Source: Gnetum montanum (taxonomy: Eukaryota > Streptophyta > Gnetopsida > Gnetales > Gnetaceae). Taken from it: DNA of 60,000 bases. The stretch spans positions 387,490-447,489 of the forward strand of contig MNCI01020774.1 of NCBI GenBank assembly GCA_015680685.1. The letters run 5' to 3'. Shown here in pieces: positions 45,817 to 58,070 of this stretch (the first letter of the stretch is position 1; each line of letters opens with the position of its first letter). Under the pieces are notes generated by a model that saw nothing but the letters and a program-made list of their open reading frames with translations, was not told the DNA's origin and did no database searches. The position numbers were made by a program, and so were the translations under genes.

Positions 45817-46602
45817 TGATGAGTGGCGAGGTACCCCTACACTCAACCATACAAATATGAGCGTTACATGCGCGATCCGGTTGAACTCCAAGGACTAAGT
45901 GCTTACATGCCTTATGGAACACTTAAGGTTAATCAATTGCTATCTTCCCAAGCTTACTTGTATTTGTCACGGTTGTATGGTTAAGTAAGCTTGAGGCATG
46001 TGATTTTTATGTCTTTTATCTTTTTATCGCCTATGCTAAGAGGAGAAAGGGTGAAGAGAATAAGTAACTAACTTTCACTAACTAAGCTCTAATCATCCTA
46101 ACATCAGTATCTCTTCCCACTTTCCATTCACACCCTAAACCAATGCAACGCTACTAGGATTACCAAACGCTATTCGTTACTAGGTTACCAAGCGTAGCGC
46201 ACGTGCTCAAAGCGGTTGTACTAAATGCACTCAACTAGGAGAGTTAAGGGTTGAGAGAGATTAATTGTCTAAGAAAGAATTTAAACATTTAATAGTAATT
46301 AAATCCTATTTAGCTTAGTCCATATGTTGCAAGGTTTATCAGAAAGTTCGTCTTTATTGCTGGACACAATGTGTGCTCAGGTACAAATTGCTCGAATAGA
46401 GATCCATTCACTTTGAGACTCCTATTGTGGGCACATGGAAATTATTCTAAATTTGGAATGGGAAAACTGCTAGAGTTTGGCTAAGGGTCTAGATCTAGAT
46501 AGGAAAACAAGGGAAGTCCACCTCTTATTTATAGAACTGGCAACGAGACACGATATCACATATGCGATATCGTGTGGGCGGATGCAATATCGCGGCTCAT
46601 CA
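45817..46602 (-). repeat. Element C 5' LTR
   Basis: 786 bp from TGATGAGTGGCGAGG to CGGCTCATCA in plus coordinates. It contains minus-strand U3 palindromes (about 46550-46592), a TATA box (complement of 'cttatttatag', about 46524-46534) and an AATAAA (about 46353-46358). Confidence 0.92.
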
Positions 46603-46607
46603 ATAGG

Positions 46608-48480
46608 TATAGAGTTAAAGCTTCACTATGGGGTCAAAATAAAAATAGAAATCAAAACCAAGGGCAAAATCAAAGACATCAAAATGAGCATAAACAAAAT
46701 CATCACAATTAGATAGATACAAATAGAAATTTTTTCCATGACATGTTTAATGATGATGAGACCTTGTTTGCCACAAAGAGCATGACATAGATTATGGAGG
46801 TAGTTAAAATACCTCATAGGCATCAAAAGGAAAGTTGCATCAAAGACTTGATATGAATAACATCCCTAGATTTATGAGAGTCTATAATTCTGATCTGCAA
46901 CATCATTTGCAAGGCTTCCATGATTCCTACATCCTACAAAACATTGAAAGTGGGTGGTAAAAGCTTAAGCTCTTTCCTAGAACACTAATAGACAAAGTCA
47001 AAGTGTGGTATAGATCGTTGAAAAAAAATTCAATTCATCGGTGGTTCACAATGCTAGAGTTTTTCAATGAGACATACCAAACCTATGCAAGGGTTCCCAA
47101 CTTAAGAAAAAAAAATCCAAGGATGGAAACAAGAACAACATGAACCCTTGGATATGGCCCTAGATAGATACTATTCTCTATTGAATAAATGTCTAGGCCA
47201 TGGTTTCTCTTAGGAAGAGAAACTTTTCCACATCATAGATGGGCTTCATAGTCAAATGAGAGATACCCTTGGGATGTATGCTTGAGGTCAATTATATGAA
47301 CTAGGAACCCATCAGATCCAAAAGCTAATTGAGCATGTGGAAAAAGAAGAAGAAGAGCTATGTAAATGAAAGAATGTTGAGAAATATCATTGGGACCCAA
47401 CTCTTCAAAAGAAGAGGATCCATATCTATGATTAGGAAAAATAGGTAGCCCTCAATGAGGTGATTTCCCAACAAACCAAGGTTAGATAAAATGTCAAAAT
47501 GGGTAAATGAGAAAGTTACAACTTGCATAGAAACCATAGAGGAGAGAGTAACACAAAATAAATTAAGTGATCATACCAAAAGGAGGAAAAAGTCCCAAGA
47601 AATAGCTAGGAACACCTATCAACAAAAAGGAAAAATGATTGTAGAAGAAGAGGCTATAGACTCAACCACTGAAGAAGATGATGGATGCGACATTTAGCTA
47701 TATGACCATTGAAAGGGCTATTGCCAAATCATGTCACATCTACATAAGTATTGGGCTTTTGCATTGAATCCCAAGTTCATACAAAAGCAAATGCCTAGGA
47801 AATTACCTTTCTCACAAGGTAATTATAGACAGTCCTACAACCAACTATACCATCCTAGTGGGACTTCTTACTAGCCTCAACACTATCATCCAATGTAGTG
47901 GCAAAACCCACAATCGTGGGGGAGGCCATCATCAAGCTAGCGCTACCCTTACTACTAGCTTAATCCTTACAGATATTATGTTCAACAACTTGTTTCCTTA
48001 ACTTGTTCTACTTCCTCTACTTCAAATCACGACTACCACTCTCCCGAATAAGATTGACCTATGACATCTTTTGAAGGATCACTACCTTACACCTTTCATC
48101 CATCATCATATCCTTAATATTCTCATACTTCCCTCTATCATATGTCACCACCAGCAACATAGGAAGGTTCAACACCATGACATCAATGAGAGAATGCCAC
48201 TTGTGCTACGAACATACACAGAAATGATAATGCCAGTAGATCTCCACCATAATCTTAGAAACGTCCTTTCTTTAGGATGGTTCCCATGTGTAAGAAAAAC
48301 ACTCGTGGACCTACTAACTCATCAAAACCAACACATGGACAATTTGATGCAACAACCTTCCTTGCCATAACAATGTCTCCTAATCATACAAAAAAGCCAA
48401 CAACCATTACCACTCCAACACAAGACATAAATGATGAACTTATCATTGTGGAGAGATAGGAAAATCCATGCATCACTAAT
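46608..48480 (+). pseudogene. Element F gag, C-terminal part
   Basis: Resumes after the ATAGG duplication with Asn/Gln/Lys-rich sequence (RNQNQGQNQRHQNEHK). The capsid-like block follows (CIKDLI-MNNIPRFMRVYNSDLQ near 46835-46900; LFPRTLIDKVKVWYRSL near 46970; MLEFFNETYQTYARV near 47050). A Lys/Glu-rich segment is open at 47491-47697 and ends CDI, followed by a decayed knuckle. A Pro/Tyr/Gln/His-rich tail extends to about 48480. TAG and TGA stops interrupt it. Confidence 0.75.
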
Positions 48481-48539
48481 AGTAAAGGGTGCAATTGTGG
48501 AATGGAAATTCAAAATATTAACATAACCCACAATAAAGC

Positions 48540-48800
48540 TAAGGAACATGTGTGTGAGTAAAAACCAGCTTGTGTGAGTAAAGATGCATGGAGGCAATTG
48601 ATTGGCTTATTAGTTTTAGACTTAAGAAAATGGACCAAACGAAGGATTTAGATGCATATATCTTACACTCTAATTATACATTGAAAAAGGATATTAAACA
48701 TGGAGACCTAGGAATTAAAATAGAAAATCAAGAAGAAGAAGCAAACACATCGGGATTCTCCAAAATGGAAATACCTCAATTATAGATGAATATACATCTT
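48540..48800 (+). pseudogene. Element F downstream coding patch, unidentified
   Basis: An open stretch (48588-48785) encodes 65 residues rich in charged amino acids, with no protease, RT or integrase motif that I recognise. It sits where protease lies in E2 and C, so it may be a remnant of a pol reading frame beyond recognition. Confidence 0.35.
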
Positions 48801-48899
48801 TGAATGATTCAAACGAGACCATCACCAATTTTAGATATGCTACTACACAATTAATTAAATCAGTAATATTGATAGATGGGAAAATGGTGGTGTATAACT

Positions 48900-51800
48900 A
48901 GGGGATTGTGTGGTCCATCTCCCAAATGTGCAACCATAAGATTAGTTGTGGGGGAGATACTCCATCTTGGTTCAAGAACTAATAAGTGTTCTTCACCTTA
49001 TTATTTTTACAATTTCTTATCAATTTCCTATTTCTTCCAAAATTTTCTAATTGTTAATATGTTTTCCATTTCTTAATATTTTTCTTTTCTTTATATTTTT
49101 CTATTTTTTGAGTCATTTCCTTTATGTTTCTGTTAATAATATTGCCAAGTCATGATGCAGAAGTCAACACTATGTGTTGGATTTTTGTGCTATGCTATCA
49201 AGATGATTGGGTAAGTAATTGTGTAAAGCAGTGAGACCACCTCATCCATCCCTCTAGTTCTTTGAATAAAAGGTATTTTTTCATGGAAACAATTTGGTTA
49301 TTCTTTCATAAAACTAAAATTAATCAATTATCATTATACCTTGAAGAAAGAGGGAGCCACCAAGTGGGAATGGTAAGGGTGTGACCTCAAGGGAACTTGT
49401 TGGGTTTTCTTCTTGACTTTCTTTGTGTGGTTTATGACTCCTCTTGAAAGGTATCATCACTCCTTCATTAACCAATAAAAAGGAAGCTCTATCTTTGTAT
49501 GGTGTGGTTCTCATTTAAAAAAAATTTTAAAATCCAAAAAAAAAGAAGCAAAAAAGAAGGCTTAATAATAATAATAATAATGGGAATTCAATGTACACCC
49601 CTTGATGAGCGACTAGGTACCCCTACCCCCAACCATACGAATCACAGGAGTTCACACGCGACCCAGTCGAATTCCATAGATTGTAAGCACTTAACATACA
49701 CTAGACTCTAACCAGTGAAACCTTGGGTTAGAATGGTCATTGTCTTCCTAATCTCACTTGTGATGTTCTGTTTACGATGGTTAAGTGAGATTAAGGCTAA
49801 TGATTTTTTATATCTTTTTGCATATCTTTTGGCGGCTAATTTAAGGTATGGAAAGTAATGAATAAACTATTATCTAATCTATAATTATCCTAGCCTATAC
49901 TCTAACTACTCCTAGTATAAGTATCTGATCCCATCTTTCAAGCATGTTTTGAGCATCTCCTAACACTTCTGGGTTACCAGATGTTAAGTGTTACTAGGTT
50001 TACCAAGTGTTTGATTTACGTTCGAGATGGTCTTACTTATGGCCTTTACGAACTACGAATACACGATAGCGATTAAGATAATAATAACAGAGACCTAAGT
50101 AATTAGCAAGTAATTAACAAAGCATAAATATATTAAACTACTGAATGCATAAAATAGCTAAGTACAAATTCTGCAAGGAATGCTTGAATAGTTCATCTTT
50201 ATTGCCATCACGCCAATGGGTTCAAATACATTAATGCTCGAATAAAGAGCCAATCACTTTTCTTACACTTGCTGTGGGCACTTCGAAAATATTCTATCTC
50301 CTGCGGGAACAAAATGCAAGAGCTTCGCTACATCTAATTGAAAGATGCCTAAATGAGGTGGAAGGCCCTCTTATTTATAGGCTGAGATAAACAGCTGTGT
50401 AAACGGGGCCATGTCGACATAGGAAGGCTATGTTGACGGGCCCGCGTCAATGCGGCTACATATACAAGGCCCGATATACGTGGCCCAATCGACACAATGA
50501 CTCAATGACACTTCATCACCCCTTAAACACAATAATGGACTACAAGCACTGGTTATGGGGTTGGAAAGACATGTTACCCATGCCTGAAGGCATCCTTCTA
50601 ATTAAGGCCCTTCCATTCTTCTTCTCTTTTCTCCTCTTTTGGGAGTGATGATTGTTCTTTGAGGTGGTTGTGGACTCATGGTGATCGGTATGGACTTGGT
50701 CTGAACTTGGATGGATAAGTATGTTGATCATGTTAATCACATTTATTAGAAGAACCTATTGTGGACATGGTCAAGAACCTTACATCCTGATCTCTACAAT
50801 CCCTTCTCATCCCATTATTAACTTCACTATTGCATGTGATTATAAGCCTTTTGGTATTGTGTAGTATAGTGCAACATCCCAACCATGGTAGTTGTGTGTT
50901 GTTTGGAACAAAGGCATGGTCTACATTTAAATTCTTGGGTGCCCACAAACATCTATAGAAGTGGCTATGCAAGGGCATTATGGTAGGAGCTTGCTTTGGG
51001 GAGGATCCACTTGCATAACTTTTGTTTATCATGAATTTGAACTAACCTTCACATCTTCTAGAACATTAGTGACAGTTTCTTTGAACTTATGCATAATTTT
51101 GGGACTACTTCTCATCTGTTTCATTAATTTCTCATACTTTTCTATTTCCATATCCATTAATATTTCTTGGCCATCTTTTGAATTAGACCTTTGGTTTAAA
51201 TTTTTCAAAAACTTGTGTGCTTTCGAAGTTATGCTTATTAGTCATGGGGGCTAGGGATGTCTTCTTTGAACTTTTTCTAACATCCTATTTTCAAACTTCA
51301 TGGTAACTAATAGTAATCGATCAAAATAATGTGAATAGCTTGATGATTTTAGTTACCTCATAGCCTTGGGCATAGTATGCTATTATCACCTTGTGCTTAA
51401 AAAAAACTAAGGGATTCAAAAAGGGTTAATTATTAAGGAAATTTTACCAAAACTAATGTTGATCCTTTGGTGATTATAGGTGATGCTAAAAGAAATGCTT
51501 AAGGAAGAAGGTGTTTGACCAGGAATGAAAATGAAGCCAAGAGAGGGACAAAAAAGGATATGCCCATGGATAAATCATAGCACATAAAAGATAGTAGCTC
51601 AAGCATTGCATGTTTGCTAGATCCATGGGACAATGAGAAAAATTTTAGTTCATCCTTTTAGAATGTTCTACATAACTAGAGAAGCATCAATATAATAATC
51701 AAGGTTGGAAGTTAACCACTACTAGTGACAATAAGAAGAATCATCTTCAATGGATTTTTGAAGACCTCTACAAATTTTGTAATCTTCAATTTCTATCCAA

Positions 51801-51970
51801 TATTTTTCTCATTTTGTCATTTTGTAATGTGTTTTCTCAAAGAAAATTTTATAATGTGGCATACTAAGTCAGTCAGTTGTTAGTATTAGTCAATAATTCG
51901 ATCATTCCCGATTTTTTATAAAGAAAGCTCAGTCCTATGTTTTTAACTCGAGGATGAGTTTTTATTTAGT
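48900..51970 (+). other. Element F 3' non-coding region (contains a solo LTR)
   Basis: Apart from the solo LTR, this is homologous to the 3' regions of B, E2 and C (for example 'gggaattcaatgtaca-cccctta' and 'tggttatgggg-tggaaagacatgtt'). (AAT)n lies at about 49561-49581. No supported gene; short frames such as 50961-51254 have parallels in the non-coding region of B (11014-11301), which argues against coding. Confidence 0.65.
49603..50518 (-). mobile_element. Solo LTR of the Element A subfamily
   Basis: 916 bp from TGATGAGCGAC to TTCATCA in plus coordinates, flanked by perfect duplications CCCCT (49598-49602 and 50519-50523). No internal sequence or second LTR is attached, as expected after LTR-LTR recombination. 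A minus-strand TATA (complement of 'cttatttatag', about 50370-50380) and poly(A) signal mark the orientation. The host reads continuously across it when compared with Element B near 10870. Confidence 0.92.
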
Positions 51971-51980
51971 TGTGGGGGTA
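51971..51980 (+). promoter_or_regulatory. Element F polypurine tract
   Basis: TGTGGGGGTA immediately precedes the 3' LTR start TGATGAGC, identical to the tract of Element B at 12111-12120. Confidence 0.8.
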
Positions 51981-52879
51981 TGATGAGCATCAGTTGGTTG
52001 CGTCAATGTAGTTGCTTTGACCCAGCTGCTAACATAGCTACTTTGATGTAGCCACTTCAACACAGCTGCCTTGATGTAGCCACTTCGACACAGCTACCTT
52101 GATGCAATATCTATTCTTGGCCTTTAAATATGCATGCTCTTACTATGTATTAGCATTCTTTTGTCAATAGAGTAGCCAAACTCTTGCAATTTTATTTCGT
52201 AGTCTTAGAGAATAGTTAGTGAATGCATGTAGTGTGGATCTGAGTTAGTTGTACAACATCTTATTCAAGTGACAATGTACTTGAAGACATTTCATGAATG
52301 AAAATAAGATTTATATTGATTCTTATTCATCGTAGCACTTTGACTTAGATTAAATTTACTTTTCATGCAATTTATGTTTCATGTACTTAGTTAATATTTA
52401 CATTTTCATGCATGTTAATGGATTGGCAAAATGAGTGTGACTAGTTTTGAGCATAAACACATATTCGCTTGGTAATTCTAGTAGTGTTATTACTTGCTTT
52501 GCCTAGTAGCATAGCATTTGGTAATCCCAGTAGTGGATACATGGGTTTAGGATGTGTATGGCAAGTTGGGCATGGACACTCATCACCTGTAGGCTAGATT
52601 AGACTTTACTTTTTGTTGTTAATTATTTAAATAATTAATTTCTTTATTATCATTAGGAGTAGCATAAGGCTGAAACAACATCAAAAATCATATGCCTTAC
52701 TTTGGACTATACCATACATGACAAAGCTACCACTAGTCTAAGTGGGAAGACAATGAACCACGATCAAGACATAATGATCTAGATGCCACAACTATTCCCA
52801 TCCATAGAATTTGACCAAATCATGTGTGAATGCTTATGATTCGTATGGTTAGGTGTAGGGGGTACCTTGCCACTCATCA
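51981..52879 (+). repeat. Element F 3' LTR
   Basis: 899 bp ending CTCATCA, followed by the target duplication TTGAG (52880-52884). It lacks about 140 bp of the 'tcgatgaggcc' segment present in U3 of the 5' LTR. TATA-like 'ctttaaatatg' is near 52122. Confidence 0.88.
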
Positions 52880-53215
52880 TTGAGGTTTTCATGGATGAAT
52901 TTTCAGTCTATGGTGATTCATTCTTTGATGTCTTGCATCATCTTGAATTAGTCTTACATAGGTGTATTGATAAGGCTCTTAGGTTATCTTGGGAAAAGTG
53001 TCATTTTATGATCTCTTTTGGTGTTGTGTTAGGCCACATTGTGAGTAAAAAGGGAATTTTTGTAGATCTTGAAAAAATAAAAGTTATTTTCCATCTTACT
53101 TCTTCCATTAATGTGAACAGTTTACATGCATTTTTGGGATATGTTAGGTTTTACAAATGGTTTATCAAGGATTTTTCATTTACTCAGCCATTGATAAAAT
53201 TGTTATAAAAGATGT
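52880..53215 (+). pseudogene. Element D reverse transcriptase, C-terminal part
   Basis: Resumes exactly where 38336 stops. VFMDEFSVYGDSF holds the catalytic box, with the second Asp of F-x-D-D changed to Glu. Then follow LRLSWEKCHFMISFGVVLGH, VSKKGIFVDLEKIKVI and a thumb segment (AFLGYVRFYKWFIKDFS). The frame is open to 53208. Loss of the second catalytic Asp suggests inactivity independent of the insertion. Confidence 0.87.
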
Positions 53216-53279
53216 TGTTTTTAAATGGGTTGAAGATTGCTAAAATGGATTTGAAAACCTAAAATGAAATCTTTCTTTT

Positions 53280-53790
53280 GCACCAATATTATAGGAACCT
53301 AATTTGAGCAAGGATTTTGAGCTTATGATAGATGCCTCGGATTTTGTGATTAGATACTTAGATAATGTTCCATATTTTATTTATTATACTTCTAAAACAT
53401 TGATCCCACTCAAATTAATTATACTACTACTAAAAAAGAGATAGTGGTTGTGTATAGTTCAGATAAATTTCATCATTATTTAATTGCTTTTCATATAATA
53501 GTATTTATTGATGATGCTACTATTAAATATTTTCATAATAAACAAACTAAAAGTTGAAGACTAATTCTTTGGTATCTTTTGCTACAAGAATTTGATTTGG
53601 TGATTTGTGATAAGAATGGATCTAAAAATTTAGTGGCATATCATTTTTGCATATTGGATTCATTTCTGGATAAACAATTGTTTGCCTATTGGGCTAAGGT
53701 TATTATTCCTAAGGTTCTAGATCCTTGGTATGTGAATATTGCTAGTTATTTAGTTGTATGTAAACTACCAAAATCTTGGACTAAATGACA
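53280..53790 (+). pseudogene. Element D RNase H, decayed
   Basis: FELMIDASDFVI near 53320 marks the start with its catalytic Asp. The following segment is frameshifted (about 53400-53560). LLQEFDLVICDKNGSKNLVA at 53579-53640 is the usual end of the domain before integrase. Confidence 0.75.
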
Positions 53791-53899
53791 AAAATAGATC
53801 TTTGTCATTAAGACACAATTGTTTATTTGGAAGGATCCATTCATGTATAAGATCTGCAAAGATTAGATCATTTGACAATGTCTAGCGAAATAAGAACAA

Positions 53900-54960
53900 G
53901 AGATAATTGGTTTCAATCATGATGGAGTGTGTGGAGGTCACTTTATAGGTAAGAAAACTTCATACAAAATTTTCCATGTTGTCTTTTATTGGCCTACTTT
54001 GTTTAAAGATACTTATGAATACTGTAAGAGATGTGATCAATGCTAGTGAATGGGAGGACTCACAAGATGGAAAGGCATGCCATTGTTGCCTATCTCAATG
54101 AAGTGTGAGCCCTTCGATTGTTGGGGCATTGATTTCATAGGTGACTTTCCTTCAAGAATCTCTTGTAAGTATATTTTAGTTTCCACTGATTATGTTACCA
54201 GATGGATTTTGGCAAAAGAAACTAGGCATGATGATGCTAAAATAGTAGTTAGATTCTTACAAAAAGACTTAATTCCATGCTTTGGATACCCAAGAATCAT
54301 AATTAGTGATAAGGACACACATTTTGTTACTAATATCATGGAGAAATTACTAAAAAAAATGGGAATTATACACCATATTTATATTACCTATCATACTTAA
54401 TCAAATGATTTAGTTGAATGTATAAATATGGAAACTAAAAATCTTTTGTAGAAAGCTATAGGGAAGAATAGAATAGATTGGTCTTATTATTTTCCAGATG
54501 CACTATAGGCTATTTGTACATCATATAAGTCATCTCTTTCCTTTACCCCATATGAACTAGTGTTTGGTAAGAAATGCCTTCTTTCTTCTTCAATATAAAA
54601 AAAGTTCTTTTGAATGCAACATCAATTGAAAATAAACATGAACTTATGTCTTTCTACTCGATTGTTAGCTTTGAACCATTTAGATGATGATTGAATGAAC
54701 ACTTTAGATAGGAAACATTTGTATAAGAAATAAATAAAAATGTGGCATGACAAAAAGATCATGAGGACATTATTCTCAAAAAGTGATTTAGTGTTATTAT
54801 TTAACATGAGACTTAAAAATTTTGATGGGAAATTAGTATCGAAATGGGAGGGGCCTTTTAGAGTTATATGGTCTTAGGTAATGGTGCTATTAATGTTTCT
54901 AGGCTTGGTAGTTCTGAGTTTTTTCATGTGAATAGTCAACGAATTAAACATTATTTCGAA
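53900..54960 (+). pseudogene. Element D integrase, decayed
   Basis: An HHCC-type zinc-binding remnant (GGHFIGKKTSYKIFHVVFYW ... CKRCDQC, about 53935-54044) is followed by the DDE core, open at 54050-54400: WGIDFIGDFPS (Asp), IIISDKDTHFVT (Asp) and then, after a stop, LVECINMETKNLL (Glu position, about 54410). A C-terminal SKWEGPFRVIW (about 54840) is the GPF/Y-type motif of Ty3/gypsy integrases. The catalytic residues remain but stops and frameshifts break the gene. Confidence 0.85.
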
Positions 54961-54969
54961 TAATAACCC

Positions 54970-57470
54970 TTCCTTGATAATGAGATAGTTACCATATTTG
55001 ATTCTTCTTCTCAGCAAACTGAATTTAATTTGATCATAGATTAGTTTCAAATGGGTCTTTATGAGATTGTGTAATTTGCATGCTTCTTATGGTGATAAGT
55101 TAATAACTTTGTTATTATGTGATTTATCTTCTATAAGTATTAGATGATAGATACTATGGGTTATACATTATACTTCTATTAATACTTATGCATGGAAGTG
55201 ATCATTATTGTTATTAGTCTCTGGTAGTATCTATGAAAATATATCTTTCATGGTATTTAGGCTTTAATGAGTTAAATTGACAGAGGTTTGACTTGTTCTA
55301 TGGCATGAATTGTTGGGAATTTTTATATTTGAAATATTTTTTTAATTTTTTTATTTCATTATAAATAGAGCAAAGGTTGGATTATGGACAAAGTTCATTA
55401 CATTTTCAGTTGGAACGTGATTACATCCTCTTGAATTGTATTAGGCATATTGTTAACTCACTATGTTATCTCATGACAAACTTGAGGCTCTTGGTATTTC
55501 TTAATTAAGGACTTGGAATAAGAGATTTCATGGGATAGTAAACATGAACCATGGGGGTACTCATGGGGAGTGACTTACATAGGGATTGAATTTGTACCAG
55601 GAGCAAAGTTTTTATTGTTTATGAACCATGTTTTAATGGTAGTACAACATGTAAGCATAACCTATTACAGGTGTACACACTTGAGAATGTTTCTAGTAGT
55701 CATCTTATCATATTGCAATCATGGAATTTCACCAGATGCAAATTTTTCATTATTTATGGATCATGTTTTTATGTTAGTGCAACAATCTTATAATCACTAA
55801 AGAATAAAAAGAATAAAAAGGAAGAGAGAGAAAGGGAATTATTAGATAATAAGATGGTTTGGATGTTAAAGTTCTCCCTTGTTCATAGCCATAGAATAAG
55901 ATCATTATGTTGATGCATGAAGAGTCTCTATCACCAAAAATTACTATTAGTATGGAAGACTATGTATTTTTGAAAGGTATAGTGCCATAAGACATGAATA
56001 AGTTGATAAACAATGCTTCATGAATGTTTGAATGTGATAGTGTCATGTATTTGTATTATTCTTTTAAAGGTAATTTACTTAAGTTGTCACCCAATATCTT
56101 GATATTTACCAAGCACTAATACCTTAGTTGTTCTTCTATCTCAAATTTTTCTTCATTATTTTTATTTTCTTTTTTCTTTACTTTACTCTCTATTTTCTTT
56201 TTACTAATATTTTTTGGAAAATTGTTTTAGACAAGGAAGTGCAGGAGGATGCAACTTGCAGTCTCTCAAAGTCTTACTACAGCTTCATTATGAGTTACAA
56301 TCACCTTGGAAGCTCAATTTCTGAAAAATTTGGCACCTGCAATAAGCTGCAACTTGCAATTGATCACATTTTGGGAATTTATGTTTTTGGGTTTTGGATT
56401 GTGTGAATAGCTGTGACTTGTAGCTCACCTCACTATAATGTTATTCTTTTGGATTTTAAATTAGTGTGGATAATTGTGATCCTTAGTTGTTCACAATGTT
56501 GAATTTTAAACATTTTTTGATGGTCAGTCATAACTTGATTATAAAATGAAAAATTAAAAGCATGTTCCAAAGAAAAAAAATCTCATTTTGCATCACATAG
56601 AATCACATGAGACATTTCAGAGCTAATGTGAGTAGCCACTGTTAGCATACCCACAAGATCTAACGTCCAAGCCTTCCTTCCTTTCAAAAATGCCTAAGGT
56701 AGGCTTTAAAACACTTGTTCTTTAGCGTTTTTCTCTTGGATTTTTTGTTGCATGTTGTTGCAACAAGATTTGGGGCATCACTATTAGTTTTAGAAGCTAA
56801 ATAAAGATTGTATGATGATTTGTGGAGTTTTGATGTCTCCCTTGGTTTGTTATCTTTATTTTTTTCCTATTCCAAACATTTCTATCATTTTGTAGGAGCA
56901 GTAGGTTAGATTATTATTTTCTCTCTAAGTTTGGAGATTTTGGTTAATGTTTAATATAGATAATAATTAGGATATGTGTAAACGAATTATAGGCTTTGGT
57001 ACCTTGCAATTTCTAGAATTTTGGTTCTAGCTTAGGAGTGAAGATAATTATCTTTACTATAGCATGATAATCTAAGGCTGTGCAAGCTTGGAATTCAATT
57101 TTACTCCTAGGGAGGGCATTAGGTGTAACTTGAGCTATCTTGCTTGAGATACTTCAACACTAAGCTAATTTGATTTTCTAAGATAGAACTATCTTATGTT
57201 GTATTATGTCCTCAATATACTATGCATCTTTATAAAAATAAATCACTATGTTATTTAAATTTTTCATCAACCATATATATTTATTTGTCATCTTTACACT
57301 AGGCAACTACATTGAGGATAACGTAGACCTAGTTAGGGGCACCAACAATGTTGAGATTTATAATTATGAGTATCAATTATCATAATTTTTTTATTCTCTT
57401 TATATTTATCTAAATTATGTATTTGTAATTTGAATTTCATGTGTTTTTGCATTTTTTAATATTTAGTTCA
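54970..57470 (+). other. Element D spacer between integrase and the 3' ORF
   Basis: About 2.5 kb, T-rich in places (56120-56220). Short open frames at 55570-55800 and 56128-56406 have no recognisable family. In Athila-type elements this interval often holds an envelope-like ORF; no signal peptide or transmembrane arrangement is clear enough here to claim one. Confidence 0.45.
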
Positions 57471-57499
57471 TGCATTATATTATCTGTATATGTGTACTA

Positions 57500-58070
57500 A
57501 TCTTCTATGTAGCAAGGAACTTGTGCAAAAGGGGATGTTTGCAAGGGAAATTAGCAGTAGCCATAGTAGTACAACAATAATAGCAACATTAGCCACATTA
57601 ACAACAAGGTATGTTGGGCGTTGATCTAGCTTTGGTGGGAGCCAAATCTCAGCTTGTGGTCCATTTAGACACCCTCTAAGCAAATCTCATTACACAATGT
57701 AATGAGATGGAGGTGTGTCTCCATGCCCACTATGACCAATTGGAGAGGAGGCAATATTGTTTTGCCTCTAATGTGGAGATTTTGGAATATCATTTATTTT
57801 CTAGGATGATGGATCTTCACTAGATAGTAAGTCATCATGATATGGGTAAATCGATGGACCTAGAATTTACACCTATGGAATCCCCCATCATTGATGTACA
57901 TCAAGCTAGACCATCTAGTCCTAGTGACCTGGTGGATGATAAAGTAACAAAATAGGACTTCATGAGTGAGGAGGTAGGTGAGGATGTACCTCAACTTTCT
58001 CCTTGAGCAAAGGCTCTTGCACCCCCTATGGGGGAAGGCTTAGCTCCTTCAGCTTGAGCAGCTTATCTCC
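57500..58070 (+). pseudogene. Element D extra decayed ORF upstream of the 3' LTR
   Basis: A plus-strand frame from about 57640 to 58060 reads as protein with few breaks: LITQCNEMEVCLHAHYDQLE, SRMMDLH, MESPIIDVHQARPSSPSDLV, EEVGEDVPQLSP, interrupted by TAA, TAG and TGA codons. An adjoining frame upstream (about 57507-57650) is rich in TAG codons and Asn. Composition is acidic with a possible helical start and a Pro/Ser-rich end. It lies between integrase and the polypurine tract, where some Athila/Tat elements carry an additional ORF. Function unknown. Confidence 0.5.

Larger units (their letters stand above)
39838..46602 (-). mobile_element. Element C: non-autonomous gag-pro LTR retrotransposon nested in F
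   Basis: 6.77 kb on the minus strand, bounded by the perfect duplication ATAGG (39833-39837 and 46603-46607). LTRs are 39838-40397 (3', shortened at a single N) and 45817-46602 (5'). It carries primer site, gag, protease, 3' non-coding sequence and polypurine tract, but no RT, RNaseH or integrase. The protease-to-3' junction is the same as in E2. About 15 differences over roughly 275 LTR bases, nearly all transitions, make it the youngest or among the youngest insertions here. Confidence 0.92.
38337..52879 (+). mobile_element. Element F: non-autonomous gag-bearing LTR retrotransposon nested in D
   Basis: The 14.5-kb span reduces to about 6.85 kb after removing Element C, the solo LTR and their duplications. 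LTRs are 38337-39374 and 51981-52879. The interior has a primer site, a gag split by Element C, an unidentified downstream coding patch (about 48540-48800), long 3' non-coding sequence and a polypurine tract. No RT, RNaseH, integrase or clear protease was found. Its LTR ends and 3' region tie it to A, B, E2 and C, but its gag N-terminus differs. Confidence 0.9.

Noticed and set aside
55570-56406. Envelope-like gene in Element D
   Set aside because: The position is suggestive, but the frames are short and discontinuous and show no clear signal peptide and anchor pair.
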